Shown piece by piece: positions 19,394 through 26,435 of a stretch of DNA of 64,000 nucleotides; within the stretch, counting starts at the first letter, position 1; each line of letters starts with the position of its first letter. Made by a program: the position numbers and the translations under genes. Source of the DNA: Polycyclovorans sp002706265 (GTDB lineage: Bacteria > Pseudomonadota > Gammaproteobacteria > Nevskiales > Nevskiaceae); the NCBI GenBank assembly GCA_963973915.1, contig CAXBBM010000011.1:1-64000 (forward strand), written 5' to 3'. The notes under the pieces are model-generated. The model was not told the DNA's origin. It worked only from the letters and a program-made list of their open reading frames with translations, and made no database searches.

Positions 19394-19418
19394 GGGTCGG
19401 TATAACTGAGGCCGACCC
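19394..19418. repeat. Inverted repeat before the GGDEF-like gene
   Basis: GGGTCGG (19394-19400) and CCGACCC (19412-19418) form a perfect 7-bp inverted repeat with an 11-base loop that contains TATAAC. It ends 12 bases before the ATG at 19431. It could be an operator or a 5' UTR hairpin. There is no T-run, so it is not a standard terminator. Confidence 0.35.
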
Positions 19419-19430
19419 GAAGATGACGCC

Positions 19431-20630
19431 ATGAAACCGATGTCAGTCACGCCCTCGCTAAGAACCCTGCAACTGCTCAGCCAGCGCACCCAGCGCTGGC
19501 CGTTCGCCTTTCCGCCCGGACTTGAGGCGGCGTATGCCGCAGCGCGCCGGCGGCAGGGTCGTCTGCTGCGGGCCTTGCTGCTGTGCATGCCGCTGCTCGC
19601 CCTGTGGGCAGTGACTGGCCAACCCGAAGGCGAGGCCGCCACCCAGGGGCCGGGCTGGCTGACCGGGCTCACCGTTGCCAGCATTGCCCTGATGCTGCTC
19701 ACGGCGGCCGTCGTCGCTCGGGCGCCGCGCTTGGGTGAGCGGGCCGTTCGCTGGCTGCAGATCGCGGCCATTACCGTGGCGGTTACCTGGCTTCTGGGGC
19801 TGCGCCTGTGGCTGATGATTCGGGGTGGCGACGCTGCTCTGATGGCCATCTGGTTGGCGACGGCGTGGATTCTGGTCAGCGCGTTTGGTCGCTATCGCTG
19901 GCACTACCTGCTGCCCGGCATTGTGATCAGCGCCGCCATTCTGCTGCTGCAGGATGCCGTGATGAGCAGCGACCAGGCCGGCCTGCTGCATCGCGAATCA
20001 CTGATCACGCTGCTGCTGTTTGCCATCGCTGCCACTTTGAGCGTGCACCAGGACCGTACCCAGCGGCTGATGTGGCTGATCGAGCAGTCACAGACGCTGC
20101 TGAGCCGCGTCGACAGCCTCACCGGGCTGGCCCACCGGCACGAGTGGAACATCCGCCTGGCGCAACTTTGGGCCCAGGCACGGCGCGAATCGCGGTCGCT
20201 GAGCCTGGCGCTGATCGACATCAATCGATTCGGGGCCTTCAACGCCCAGCATGGTCATGGCACGGGGGACCGCGCCTTGTGCGCCCTGGCCGACCAGCTC
20301 AAGCCGCTGCCGCGCGCCGAGGGTGCGTGCAAGGCAGTGGCCCGCTATGCCGACGATCAGTTCGCGGTGGTGTGGATGGGCCTTGATGCTGCCGCGGCGC
20401 AACGCGCCCAGTCACGCCTGGAGATGCTGTTGGGCGGTCTCGACGTGCCGGACGCGCTGCAACAGTCGGCCGAAGTGTTCACCCGCGTGGCGATGGTGCA
20501 CCTTGAATCGGTGGCCCAGAAAACCCCGGATGTCGTGGAGGCCCAGCTGCGCCGTGCGCTGGTCGAAGCCGGCCATGCGGCGTTGGTCGCGCCGGCATCC
20601 GTGGCCGCGGGGGTGCCGCTGCAAGCCTGA
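19431..20630 (+). CDS. Membrane protein with degenerate GGDEF domain
   Basis: The 399-residue protein has six predicted membrane segments (about 44-63, 75-97, 108-130, 135-152, 158-175 and 189-205), then a cytoplasmic GGDEF-type domain from about 226. The domain opening DSLTGLAHRHEWN and the phosphate/metal region LIDINRFGAFNAQHGHGTGD are good. The signature loop, however, reads RYADDQFAVV at 305-314 in place of (R)YGGDEF. Loss of both glycines and of the glutamate predicts no diguanylate cyclase activity, so it may be a receptor or scaffold or be regulated by its membrane part. The ligand is unknown. It is transcribed alone; yciB-yciI-bolA converge on it from the other strand. Confidence 0.82.
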   Translation: MKPMSVTPSLRTLQLLSQRTQRWPFAFPPGLEAAYAAARRRQGRLLRALLLCMPLLALWAVTGQPEGEAATQGPGWLTGLTVASIALMLLTAAVVARAPRLGERAVRWLQIAAITVAVTWLLGLRLWLMIRGGDAALMAIWLATAWILVSAFGRYRWHYLLPGIVISAAILLLQDAVMSSDQAGLLHRESLITLLLFAIAATLSVHQDRTQRLMWLIEQSQTLLSRVDSLTGLAHRHEWNIRLAQLWAQARRESRSLSLALIDINRFGAFNAQHGHGTGDRALCALADQLKPLPRAEGACKAVARYADDQFAVVWMGLDAAAAQRAQSRLEMLLGGLDVPDALQQSAEVFTRVAMVHLESVAQKTPDVVEAQLRRALVEAGHAALVAPASVAAGVPLQA

Positions 20631-20654
20631 ATCAGCGCGCCGTTTCAGTCGGTG

Positions 20655-20918
20655 TCAGGGCGTTTGCAGGCGCATCGACAAGGCGTGAATGTCGGTGTCC
20701 ATCAGGTCGCCAAGGGCGGCGTACACCGCACGGTGACGGGCAATGGGCGTCAGGCCGACGAAGGCTGCACTGGTGAGGGTGACGTGAAAATGCCCACGGC
20801 CACTCTGCGCACCGGCGTGCCCGGCGTGCAGGTGGCTGTCGTCGCGTACCGTCAGCTCGGTGGGCGACAGCGCGGCGCGCAGGGCCGCCTCGATCAGTGC
20901 GATGCGGTGGGCGCTCAT
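20655..20918 (-). CDS. bolA: BolA family protein
   Basis: BolA proteins pair with monothiol glutaredoxins in iron-sulfur trafficking, and some affect morphology and transcription. The ATG at 20918 gives 87 residues. The family core is present: ALSPTELTVRDDSHLHAGH with the conserved histidines, then GHFHVTLTSAAFVGLTPIARHRAVY. The start overlaps the stop of the yciI-like gene by four bases on the same strand. The yciB-yciI-bolA order is common in pseudomonads and relatives. A longer frame upstream is antisense shadow. Confidence 0.93.
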   Translation of the reverse strand: MSAHRIALIEAALRAALSPTELTVRDDSHLHAGHAGAQSGRGHFHVTLTSAAFVGLTPIARHRAVYAALGDLMDTDIHALSMRLQTP

Positions 20919-21217
20919 GCGGGGAGCGCCTTGACGAACGCCTCGATCCGCACCTGTTCGAACAGACCGGCCTTGGCGTAGGGATCGCCTGCGGCCCACT
21001 GCTGGGCGGCTTCCAGGCTGTCGAAGTCGGCGATGATCAGGCTGCCGATAATGGGGGTTTCGCTCAGCGGCTTGCCGGGCTCCAGCGGACGCGGCCCTGC
21101 AAGCAGCAGGCGATGGTCATCGATCAGGGCCTGCAGATAGGCGAGGTGCGCTGGGCGTTGCGCCGTGCGCAGGGCGGCATTGCCGGGCGCGTCGTCGGCC
21201 AGAATCATGAACCACAT
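20915..21217 (-). CDS. yciI: YciI-like protein
   Basis: A 100-residue YciI-family protein with a ferredoxin-like alpha/beta fold whose physiological role is not settled. It starts MWFMILADDAPGN, has the family histidine near RPAHLAYLQAL, and contains GSLIIADFDSLEAAQQWAAGDPYAKAGL in two conserved blocks. The start overlaps the yciB stop by one base and the stop overlaps the bolA start by four, so the three are translationally coupled. A longer in-frame extension upstream lies inside yciB and is not used. Confidence 0.88.
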   Translation of the reverse strand: MWFMILADDAPGNAALRTAQRPAHLAYLQALIDDHRLLLAGPRPLEPGKPLSETPIIGSLIIADFDSLEAAQQWAAGDPYAKAGLFEQVRIEAFVKALPA

Positions 21218-21759
21218 CAGGGCTTGTCCGCCTGCTGTGGCATGTACTTGGTCAAGAACGGCAGCTGCGCCAACAGGAACACGAAGGTGATGATGGAGTA
21301 GCCATAGGTGCGGAACTGTACCCACACCTCTTCGCTGAACTGGCTGGCGACCAGCAGGTTCAGCCCCGCCAGTGCCAGAAAGAAGGCGCCCCAGACGGCG
21401 TTGAGCCGCCGCCAAAGGGTCTCTGGCAGCGCCACCACGGTTTGCGGCAGGCGCTGCAGCAGCACGCGATCGCCGATCCAGTGCGATCCCAGCAGCACCA
21501 GGCCCAGCAGCGCGTACATCATCGTCGGCTTGAACTTGATGAAGGTGGGGTCGCGCACGTAGAGCGTCAGTCCGCCGAACACCAGGGCGGCCATCGCGGC
21601 GGCCAGGTGCAGCTTGTGCAGCCGGCGTTCCAGCAACCCGTATCCGGCCACCGTCACGAACAGCGCAATGATGACGGTCAGCGTCGCGGTGTAGATGTCG
21701 CCCAGATAGTAGGCAACGAAAAAGGCCACGGCGGGGCCAAGGTCGAGGACGTGTTTCAT
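21217..21759 (-). CDS. yciB: Inner membrane septation protein A family (YciB/IspZ)
   Basis: YciB is a small polytopic inner-membrane protein linked to envelope integrity and septation. The 180 residues begin with the conserved MKHVLDLGPAVAFFVAYYLG. There are about five or six membrane segments, with RDPTFIKFKPTMMYALLG between them, the strongest family signature. It heads the three-gene yciB-yciI-bolA operon on the minus strand and diverges from the aldolase gene. Confidence 0.94.
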   Translation of the reverse strand: MKHVLDLGPAVAFFVAYYLGDIYTATLTVIIALFVTVAGYGLLERRLHKLHLAAAMAALVFGGLTLYVRDPTFIKFKPTMMYALLGLVLLGSHWIGDRVLLQRLPQTVVALPETLWRRLNAVWGAFFLALAGLNLLVASQFSEEVWVQFRTYGYSIITFVFLLAQLPFLTKYMPQQADKP

Positions 21760-21854
21760 AGCCCCTTAGTGTACGAGCGCGCCGCGAATGCTGTCGCGCA
21801 GGGGGTGGGTATCAGTACAATTCAGCCCCCGACAATTTCTGATGAGACCGCACG

Positions 21855-22877
21855 ATGAATTTTGATGCCCTGAATGCAATTGCCAAGGCCATGGTGGCGC
21901 CCGGCCGTGGCCTGTTGGCTGCCGACGAATCAACGGGCACGATCAAGAAGCGGTTTGACTCCATTGGCGTCGAGAACACCGAAGCCAATCGTCAGACCTA
22001 TCGCGACATGCTGTTCACCACCGAGGGTTTCGAGCAATACACCTCGGGCGTCATTCTGTTTGAGGAGACCCTGTTCCAGAAGTCGCTGGCCGGTCAGTCG
22101 TTTTCGGACCTGTTGCAGTCCAAGGGCGTGATTCCCGGCATCAAGGTCGACAAGGGCGCGCAGCCGCTGGCCAACGCCCATGAAGACGAAACCGTGACCG
22201 AAGGCCTTGATGGCCTACGTGCCCGGCTTGAGAAATACCATGCCGCAGGGGCCCGCTTCGCCAAGTGGCGCGCGGTGATCAACATCACCGAGAACGCGCC
22301 GTCGGATTACGCCATCCACGTCAACGCCCATGCCCTGGCCCGCTATGCGGCGCTGTGTCAGGAGGCCGGCATCGTGCCCATCGTCGAGCCCGAAGTGCTG
22401 ATGGACGGTGACCACCCCATCGACGTCTGCGAAGAAATCACCGACCTGGTGCTCGACGCGGTGTTTGCCGAGCTTTCGGCGCAGGACGTGTACCTGGAAG
22501 GCATGATCCTCAAGCCCAACATGGTCATTTCGGGCAAGAAATGCCCGGAGCAGGCCAGCGTGCAGGAAGTGGCCGAGCGCACCGTCAAGGTTCTGAAGCG
22601 CCGCGTGCCCGCAGCGGTGCCGGGCATCGCTTTCCTCTCGGGCGGCCAGAGCGACGTCGATGCCACCGCGCATCTCGATGCCATGAACAAGATCGGCAAC
22701 CTGCCCTGGACCCTGACCTTTTCTTACGGTCGCGCGCTGCAGGCTGCGGCGCTGAAGGCCTGGGGCGGCAAGACCGAGGGCCTGGACAAGGGCCGTGCCG
22801 CCCACCTGCACCGCGCCAAGATGAATGGCCTGGCGGCGCAGGGCAAGTGGAACAAGGGGCTGGAAAAAGGCGCCTGA
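21855..22877 (+). CDS. Class I fructose-bisphosphate aldolase
   Basis: This cleaves fructose 1,6-bisphosphate to triose phosphates, or condenses them in gluconeogenesis, through a Schiff base. The 340 residues are homologous to the eukaryote-type class I enzyme. GRGLLAADESTGTIKKRF is the N-terminal signature and EGMILKPNM places the Schiff-base lysine at K220. FLSGGQSDVDATAHLDAM is the phosphate-binding region. Many gammaproteobacteria use the zinc class II enzyme instead, so a class I form is notable though not unique. The gene stands alone, with its own terminator, divergent from yciB. A TACAAT at 21816-21821 may be its -10 element, but no good -35 is seen. Confidence 0.95.
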   Translation: MNFDALNAIAKAMVAPGRGLLAADESTGTIKKRFDSIGVENTEANRQTYRDMLFTTEGFEQYTSGVILFEETLFQKSLAGQSFSDLLQSKGVIPGIKVDKGAQPLANAHEDETVTEGLDGLRARLEKYHAAGARFAKWRAVINITENAPSDYAIHVNAHALARYAALCQEAGIVPIVEPEVLMDGDHPIDVCEEITDLVLDAVFAELSAQDVYLEGMILKPNMVISGKKCPEQASVQEVAERTVKVLKRRVPAAVPGIAFLSGGQSDVDATAHLDAMNKIGNLPWTLTFSYGRALQAAALKAWGGKTEGLDKGRAAHLHRAKMNGLAAQGKWNKGLEKGA

Positions 22878-22911
22878 AGGCCACCCGGCTTCGTTTGAGC
22901 GTCGTTTGATC

Positions 22912-22946
22912 AAAGCCCCGCCCGGCAGACGCCGCGCGGGGCTTTT
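22912..22946 (+). terminator. Intrinsic terminator after the aldolase gene
   Basis: The arms AAAGCCCCGC and GCGGGGCTTT form a 10-bp stem ending in TTTT. The A-run on the other side lets it also serve the convergent GGCT-like gene. Confidence 0.85.
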
Positions 22947-22952
22947 GCGTGA

Positions 22953-23321
22953 TCAGCGCCGCGCACGGCGCGCCTCGACGTACACCCAGGCGCGATGCCC
23001 CGACCGCAGCTGCACCACCTCGCGCCGGTAGGCGTCGCCTTCATAGGCATCGGCCCGCTGCAGTCCCGCGGCGCTGAGCCTCAGGCGTTCGCCATCGATG
23101 CAAGTAGGGGTGTTGGCATCGAGCCACAGCATGGGATAGCCACGCTGTCCGGTGAGGCGAAACAGGTCGGCGTCGAGGTCATCCACCCACCGGCAGCACG
23201 CGCCTTGCACGCTGTCGGGTGTGGCCGGAACGGCGCGGCCGAACAGCCAGCGCTGCACCTTGCGCTCGCGCAGGCTGCCGTAGGCAAACAATGCCAGCCT
23301 CGGTGCGCTGTTCGGCGTCAT
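22953..23321 (-). CDS. Gamma-glutamylcyclotransferase-like (GGCT/AIG2) protein
   Basis: The 122-residue protein has the family fold opener LALFAYGSLR (about 9-18), where the YGSL loop binds the gamma-glutamyl group, and a later acidic motif ADAYEGDAYRREVV in which a glutamate is the usual catalytic residue. Family members cyclise gamma-glutamyl amino acids or amines, and bacterial ones (YtfP type) are mostly uncharacterised. It converges with the aldolase gene and diverges from the 5'-nucleotidase gene. Substrate unknown. Confidence 0.8.
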   Translation of the reverse strand: MTPNSAPRLALFAYGSLRERKVQRWLFGRAVPATPDSVQGACCRWVDDLDADLFRLTGQRGYPMLWLDANTPTCIDGERLRLSAAGLQRADAYEGDAYRREVVQLRSGHRAWVYVEARRARR

Positions 23322-23382
23322 GGCCGCGAGCAGGCGCGAAGGTTCACTGTCAAAACCCTAATTGGCTCCAAAGGCGCGAGTC

Positions 23383-23394
23383 TGACGATCGTCA
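23383..23394. promoter_or_regulatory. 12-bp perfect palindrome between divergent genes
   Basis: TGACGATCGTCA is a perfect palindrome in the 128-bp space between the GGCT-like gene and the 5'-nucleotidase gene. It could be an operator for a dimeric regulator controlling either gene. No promoter elements are clear enough to fix its role. Confidence 0.3.
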
Positions 23395-23449
23395 CCTGGC
23401 GCGTCGAGCCTGTAGGCTGCAGGCGGGTCGGAATCGTGGAGAAAGCGGC

Positions 23450-24352
23450 ATGGCGGTAAGTCTGGATGGACGCCTCGTGGTGGCCTTGTCATCGCGCGCG
23501 CTGTTCGATTTCGAAGAAGAAAACCAGCTTTTCGAGGCGCAGAACGACCGCGCCTACATGAAGCTGCAGCTTGCGCGCCTGGATGTGCCGGCGCGCCCCG
23601 GTATTGCCTTTCCGCTGGTGCAGAAGCTCCTGGCGTTCAATCAGGGCGACACGCCGCGCGTCGAAGTGGTGTTGCTGTCGCGCAACGATCCGGTGTCGGG
23701 TCTGCGCGCCTTCCGCTCGGCGGCCCATCACGGCCTGCAGTTGGAGCGCGGCATGTTCACGCGTGGCCGTCCGCCCTTTGGCTATCTCGATGCGCTGGGC
23801 GCGCACCTGTTTCTGTCGATGAACGGTGACGACGTACGCGCCGCGCTGGATGCGGGATTTCCGGCGGCCAGGGTCATGCCGCTGTCGAAACCCGCGAGCG
23901 GCTCGAAGGTTGACGAAGTGCGGATCGCCTTCGACGGTGATGCGGTGTTGTTTTCCGACGAGGCCGAGCAGATTTTTCAGCGTGACGGCTTGCCGGCCTT
24001 CACCCGGCACGAGGTTGAATCGGTGGCGCGGCCGCTGCCGCCAGGGCCTTTCAAACCTTTGCTGGCGGCCTTGCACGCGCTGCAGCAAAGCGCCGGAATC
24101 ACCCTGCCGATCCGGTTGCGCACCGCCCTGGTCACGGCGCGCAGCGCCCCCGCACACGAGCGGGCCATCCGCACCTTGATGGACTGGGGCCTCGAAGTGG
24201 ACGAGGCCATGTTTCTGGGCGGCCTCGACAAGGCCCGATTTCTACGCGCGTTCGCACCGGACTTTTTCTTCGACGACCAGACCGGCCATTGTGAATCGGC
24301 GGCCCAGTACGTTCCGTCGGGGCATGTCGCCGCGGGGGTGAGCAATCTGTGA
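23450..24352 (+). CDS. Cytosolic 5'-nucleotidase (NT5C1-like)
   Basis: A 300-residue member of the 5'-nucleotidase family related to animal cytosolic IA enzymes, which dephosphorylate nucleoside monophosphates. The start MAVSLDGRLVVALSSRALFD is preceded by GGAGAAA at 23438. Family motifs include AFNQGDTPRVEVVLLSRNDP, LSMNGDDVRAALDAG and AFDGDAVLFSDEAE, the last resembling a HAD-type aspartate motif. The C-terminal MFLGGLDKARFLRAFAPDFFFDDQ is also typical. An in-frame extension upstream overlaps the divergent gene and is rejected. Substrate preference cannot be told from sequence. Confidence 0.88.
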   Translation: MAVSLDGRLVVALSSRALFDFEEENQLFEAQNDRAYMKLQLARLDVPARPGIAFPLVQKLLAFNQGDTPRVEVVLLSRNDPVSGLRAFRSAAHHGLQLERGMFTRGRPPFGYLDALGAHLFLSMNGDDVRAALDAGFPAARVMPLSKPASGSKVDEVRIAFDGDAVLFSDEAEQIFQRDGLPAFTRHEVESVARPLPPGPFKPLLAALHALQQSAGITLPIRLRTALVTARSAPAHERAIRTLMDWGLEVDEAMFLGGLDKARFLRAFAPDFFFDDQTGHCESAAQYVPSGHVAAGVSNL

Positions 24353-24441
24353 GGCCCGCGGTGGGGTGATCGTTTCCCGAGACGCGGCGTTCCCGCGGGT
24401 CTTGATGTCGGTTGGGGCGCCGGGCGCCTAAAGCTGCCGCC

Positions 24442-25572
24442 TCAAGGCCGCAGCAGCCGGTCGAGGATGCCCTCGTACATCCGTGACAGCGGCGCAAGAT
24501 CGGCGATGCGGACGTGCTCGTCGATCTTGTGGATGGAGGCATTGATCGGACCCAGCTCGATGGTCTGGGCACCCCAGGGGGAAATGAATCGCGCGTCAGA
24601 CGTGCCGCCGCCGGTGAAGCGCTCCGGCGCTGCGCCGGTGACCGCGTGTATCGCGTCACTGGCGGCGTCGGTGAGCGCGCCGTGCCGGGTGAGGAAGGGT
24701 TTGCCCGACAGTTCCCAATTCAATTCGTATCGCAGACCCGCTTCATCGAGCATGGCCTGCACGCGCTGCCGCAACTGCGCATCGGTGGACTCGGTGCAAT
24801 AGCGGAAGTTGAACACCACGTCCAGGGTACCGGGCACCACATTGGTCGCGCCGGTGCCGGCGTTGATGTTGGAAATCTGGAACGAGGTTGGCGGGAAGTC
24901 AGCGTTGCCCTCGTCCCAGGTCTCGGCCGCCAGGCGCGCCAGCACGGGTGCCGCACGAAGGATGGGATTCTCGACCTTGTGCGGGTAGGCGACGTGCCCC
25001 TGCTTGCCGAGCACCTTCAGCCGGCCGTTGAGCGAGCCACGCCGGCCGATCATGATGCGGTCGCCCAGGGTGAGGTTGCTCGAGGCCTCGCCCACGATCG
25101 CGTAATCCGGCACCACGCCGCGCGCCTTGAGCTGCTCGATGGCGTACTGCGTGCCGTAGGTGGCGGGGCCTTCCTCGTCGCTGGTGATGAGAAATGCCAG
25201 GGTCCCGGCCCAGTCCGCATCGTTAACGAAGCGCTCGACTGCGGTGACCATGGCGGCGATGCCGGACTTCATGTCGGCGGCCCCCCGACCATAGAGCAGG
25301 CCGTCGTGCACGGTGGGTTCGAACGGGGGGCTGCGCCACTGGTCCAGCGGGCCGGTGGGCACCACGTCGGTGTGCCCCGCCAGCACCATCAATGGGCCGT
25401 CGCCGCGGCGCAAGCTTGCCCACAGGTTGGTCACGCCGCCGGCATTGAAATACTCGGCGGCAAACCCCAGAGGCTGCAGCCGCGCCATCAGCAGGTCGCA
25501 GCAGCCGGCATCGTCCGGCGTGTTGGAGGGCCGGGCGACAAGGGCCGTGAGCAGTTCCAGCGTGGCGTCCAT
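24442..25572 (-). CDS. dapE: Succinyl-diaminopimelate desuccinylase
   Basis: DapE hydrolyses N-succinyl-LL-diaminopimelate in lysine and peptidoglycan precursor synthesis. The ATG at 25572 gives 376 residues, as in E. coli (375). M20 dizinc motifs are present: VLAGHTDVVPTGP with the first histidine and catalytic aspartate, GRGAADMKSG with the bridging aspartate, and SDEEGPATYGT with the catalytic glutamate pair. The C-terminal histidine lies in SIHKIDEHV. It lies 19 bases after dapD on the same strand, so the two steps of the succinylase pathway are co-transcribed. Confidence 0.97.
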   Translation of the reverse strand: MDATLELLTALVARPSNTPDDAGCCDLLMARLQPLGFAAEYFNAGGVTNLWASLRRGDGPLMVLAGHTDVVPTGPLDQWRSPPFEPTVHDGLLYGRGAADMKSGIAAMVTAVERFVNDADWAGTLAFLITSDEEGPATYGTQYAIEQLKARGVVPDYAIVGEASSNLTLGDRIMIGRRGSLNGRLKVLGKQGHVAYPHKVENPILRAAPVLARLAAETWDEGNADFPPTSFQISNINAGTGATNVVPGTLDVVFNFRYCTESTDAQLRQRVQAMLDEAGLRYELNWELSGKPFLTRHGALTDAASDAIHAVTGAAPERFTGGGTSDARFISPWGAQTIELGPINASIHKIDEHVRIADLAPLSRMYEGILDRLLRP

Positions 25573-25591
25573 CAGCGTGGCCTGGCCGGGT

Positions 25592-26416
25592 TCAGCCTTG
25601 CTGCTGCGCGTCGCGCAGCAGTTCGTTGATGCCGGTCTTGGCGCGGGTTTTTTCGTCGACCTTCTTGACGATGACCGCGCAATTGAGGTGGTAGCGACCG
25701 CCGTCACGCGGCAGGCTGCCGGCCACCACGACGCTGCCGGCAGGCACTTTGCCGTAAAGGGTATCGCCGGTCTCGCGATCGTAGATGGGTGTGCTGGCGC
25801 CGATGAACACGCCCATGGAAATGACCGAGCCCTTTTCGATGATCACCCCTTCGACAATCTCGCTGCGGGCGCCGATGAAGCAGTCGTCCTCGATGATGGT
25901 GGGGTTGGCTTGCAGCGGTTCGAGCACGCCGCCGATGCCGACGCCGCCGGACAAATGCACGCGGGCGCCGATCTGCGCACAGGAGCCCACGGTGGCCCAG
26001 GTGTCGACCATGCTGCCTTCACCCACGTAGGCGCCGATGTTGACGTAGCTGGGCATCAGCACCGCGTTCTTGGCGATGAAGCTGCCGCGGCGCACTGCGG
26101 CGGGCGGCACCACGCGCGCGCCCTGGCGGGTGAAGTCGGCCGCCGCCCAGCCTTCAAATTTCAGGGGCACCTTGTCGTAGCCCCGCAGCGCGCCCATTTC
26201 AACCGGGGCGTTGTCGGCCAGGCGGAACGACAGCAGCACCGCCTTTTTCAGCCATTGATGCACTTGCCATCCGTTGGCGGTCGGCTCGGCCACCCGGGCC
26301 TCCCCGTTGTCGAGCAGGGCGATGGCCTGTTCCACCGGCCGGCGATGCTCGGGGTTGGTGGCATCGAACTGGGCGCGCGCGTCCCACAGTGCATCGAGCT
26401 GGGCTTGCAGCGTCAT
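25592..26416 (-). CDS. dapD: Tetrahydrodipicolinate N-succinyltransferase
   Basis: DapD succinylates tetrahydrodipicolinate using succinyl-CoA. The ATG at 26416 gives 274 residues, the same as E. coli. Left-handed beta-helix hexapeptide repeats run through the second half (GSFIAKNAVLMPSYVNIGAY, GVGIGGVLEPLQANP), and GARSEIVEGVIIEKGSVISM is conserved. An upstream in-frame stretch is antisense to glnD and not used. The order map-glnD-dapD-dapE on the minus strand is common in gammaproteobacteria, here without dapC between glnD and dapD. Confidence 0.97.
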   Translation of the reverse strand: MTLQAQLDALWDARAQFDATNPEHRRPVEQAIALLDNGEARVAEPTANGWQVHQWLKKAVLLSFRLADNAPVEMGALRGYDKVPLKFEGWAAADFTRQGARVVPPAAVRRGSFIAKNAVLMPSYVNIGAYVGEGSMVDTWATVGSCAQIGARVHLSGGVGIGGVLEPLQANPTIIEDDCFIGARSEIVEGVIIEKGSVISMGVFIGASTPIYDRETGDTLYGKVPAGSVVVAGSLPRDGGRYHLNCAVIVKKVDEKTRAKTGINELLRDAQQQG

Positions 26417-26435
26417 AGGGTTTACTCCGGAAAGG

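Noticed and set aside
24353..24441. Inverted repeat GGCCCGCGG/CCGCGGGTC between the 5'-nucleotidase and dapE genes
   Set aside because: The loop is nearly 30 bases and no T-run follows on either strand, so I do not call a terminator.
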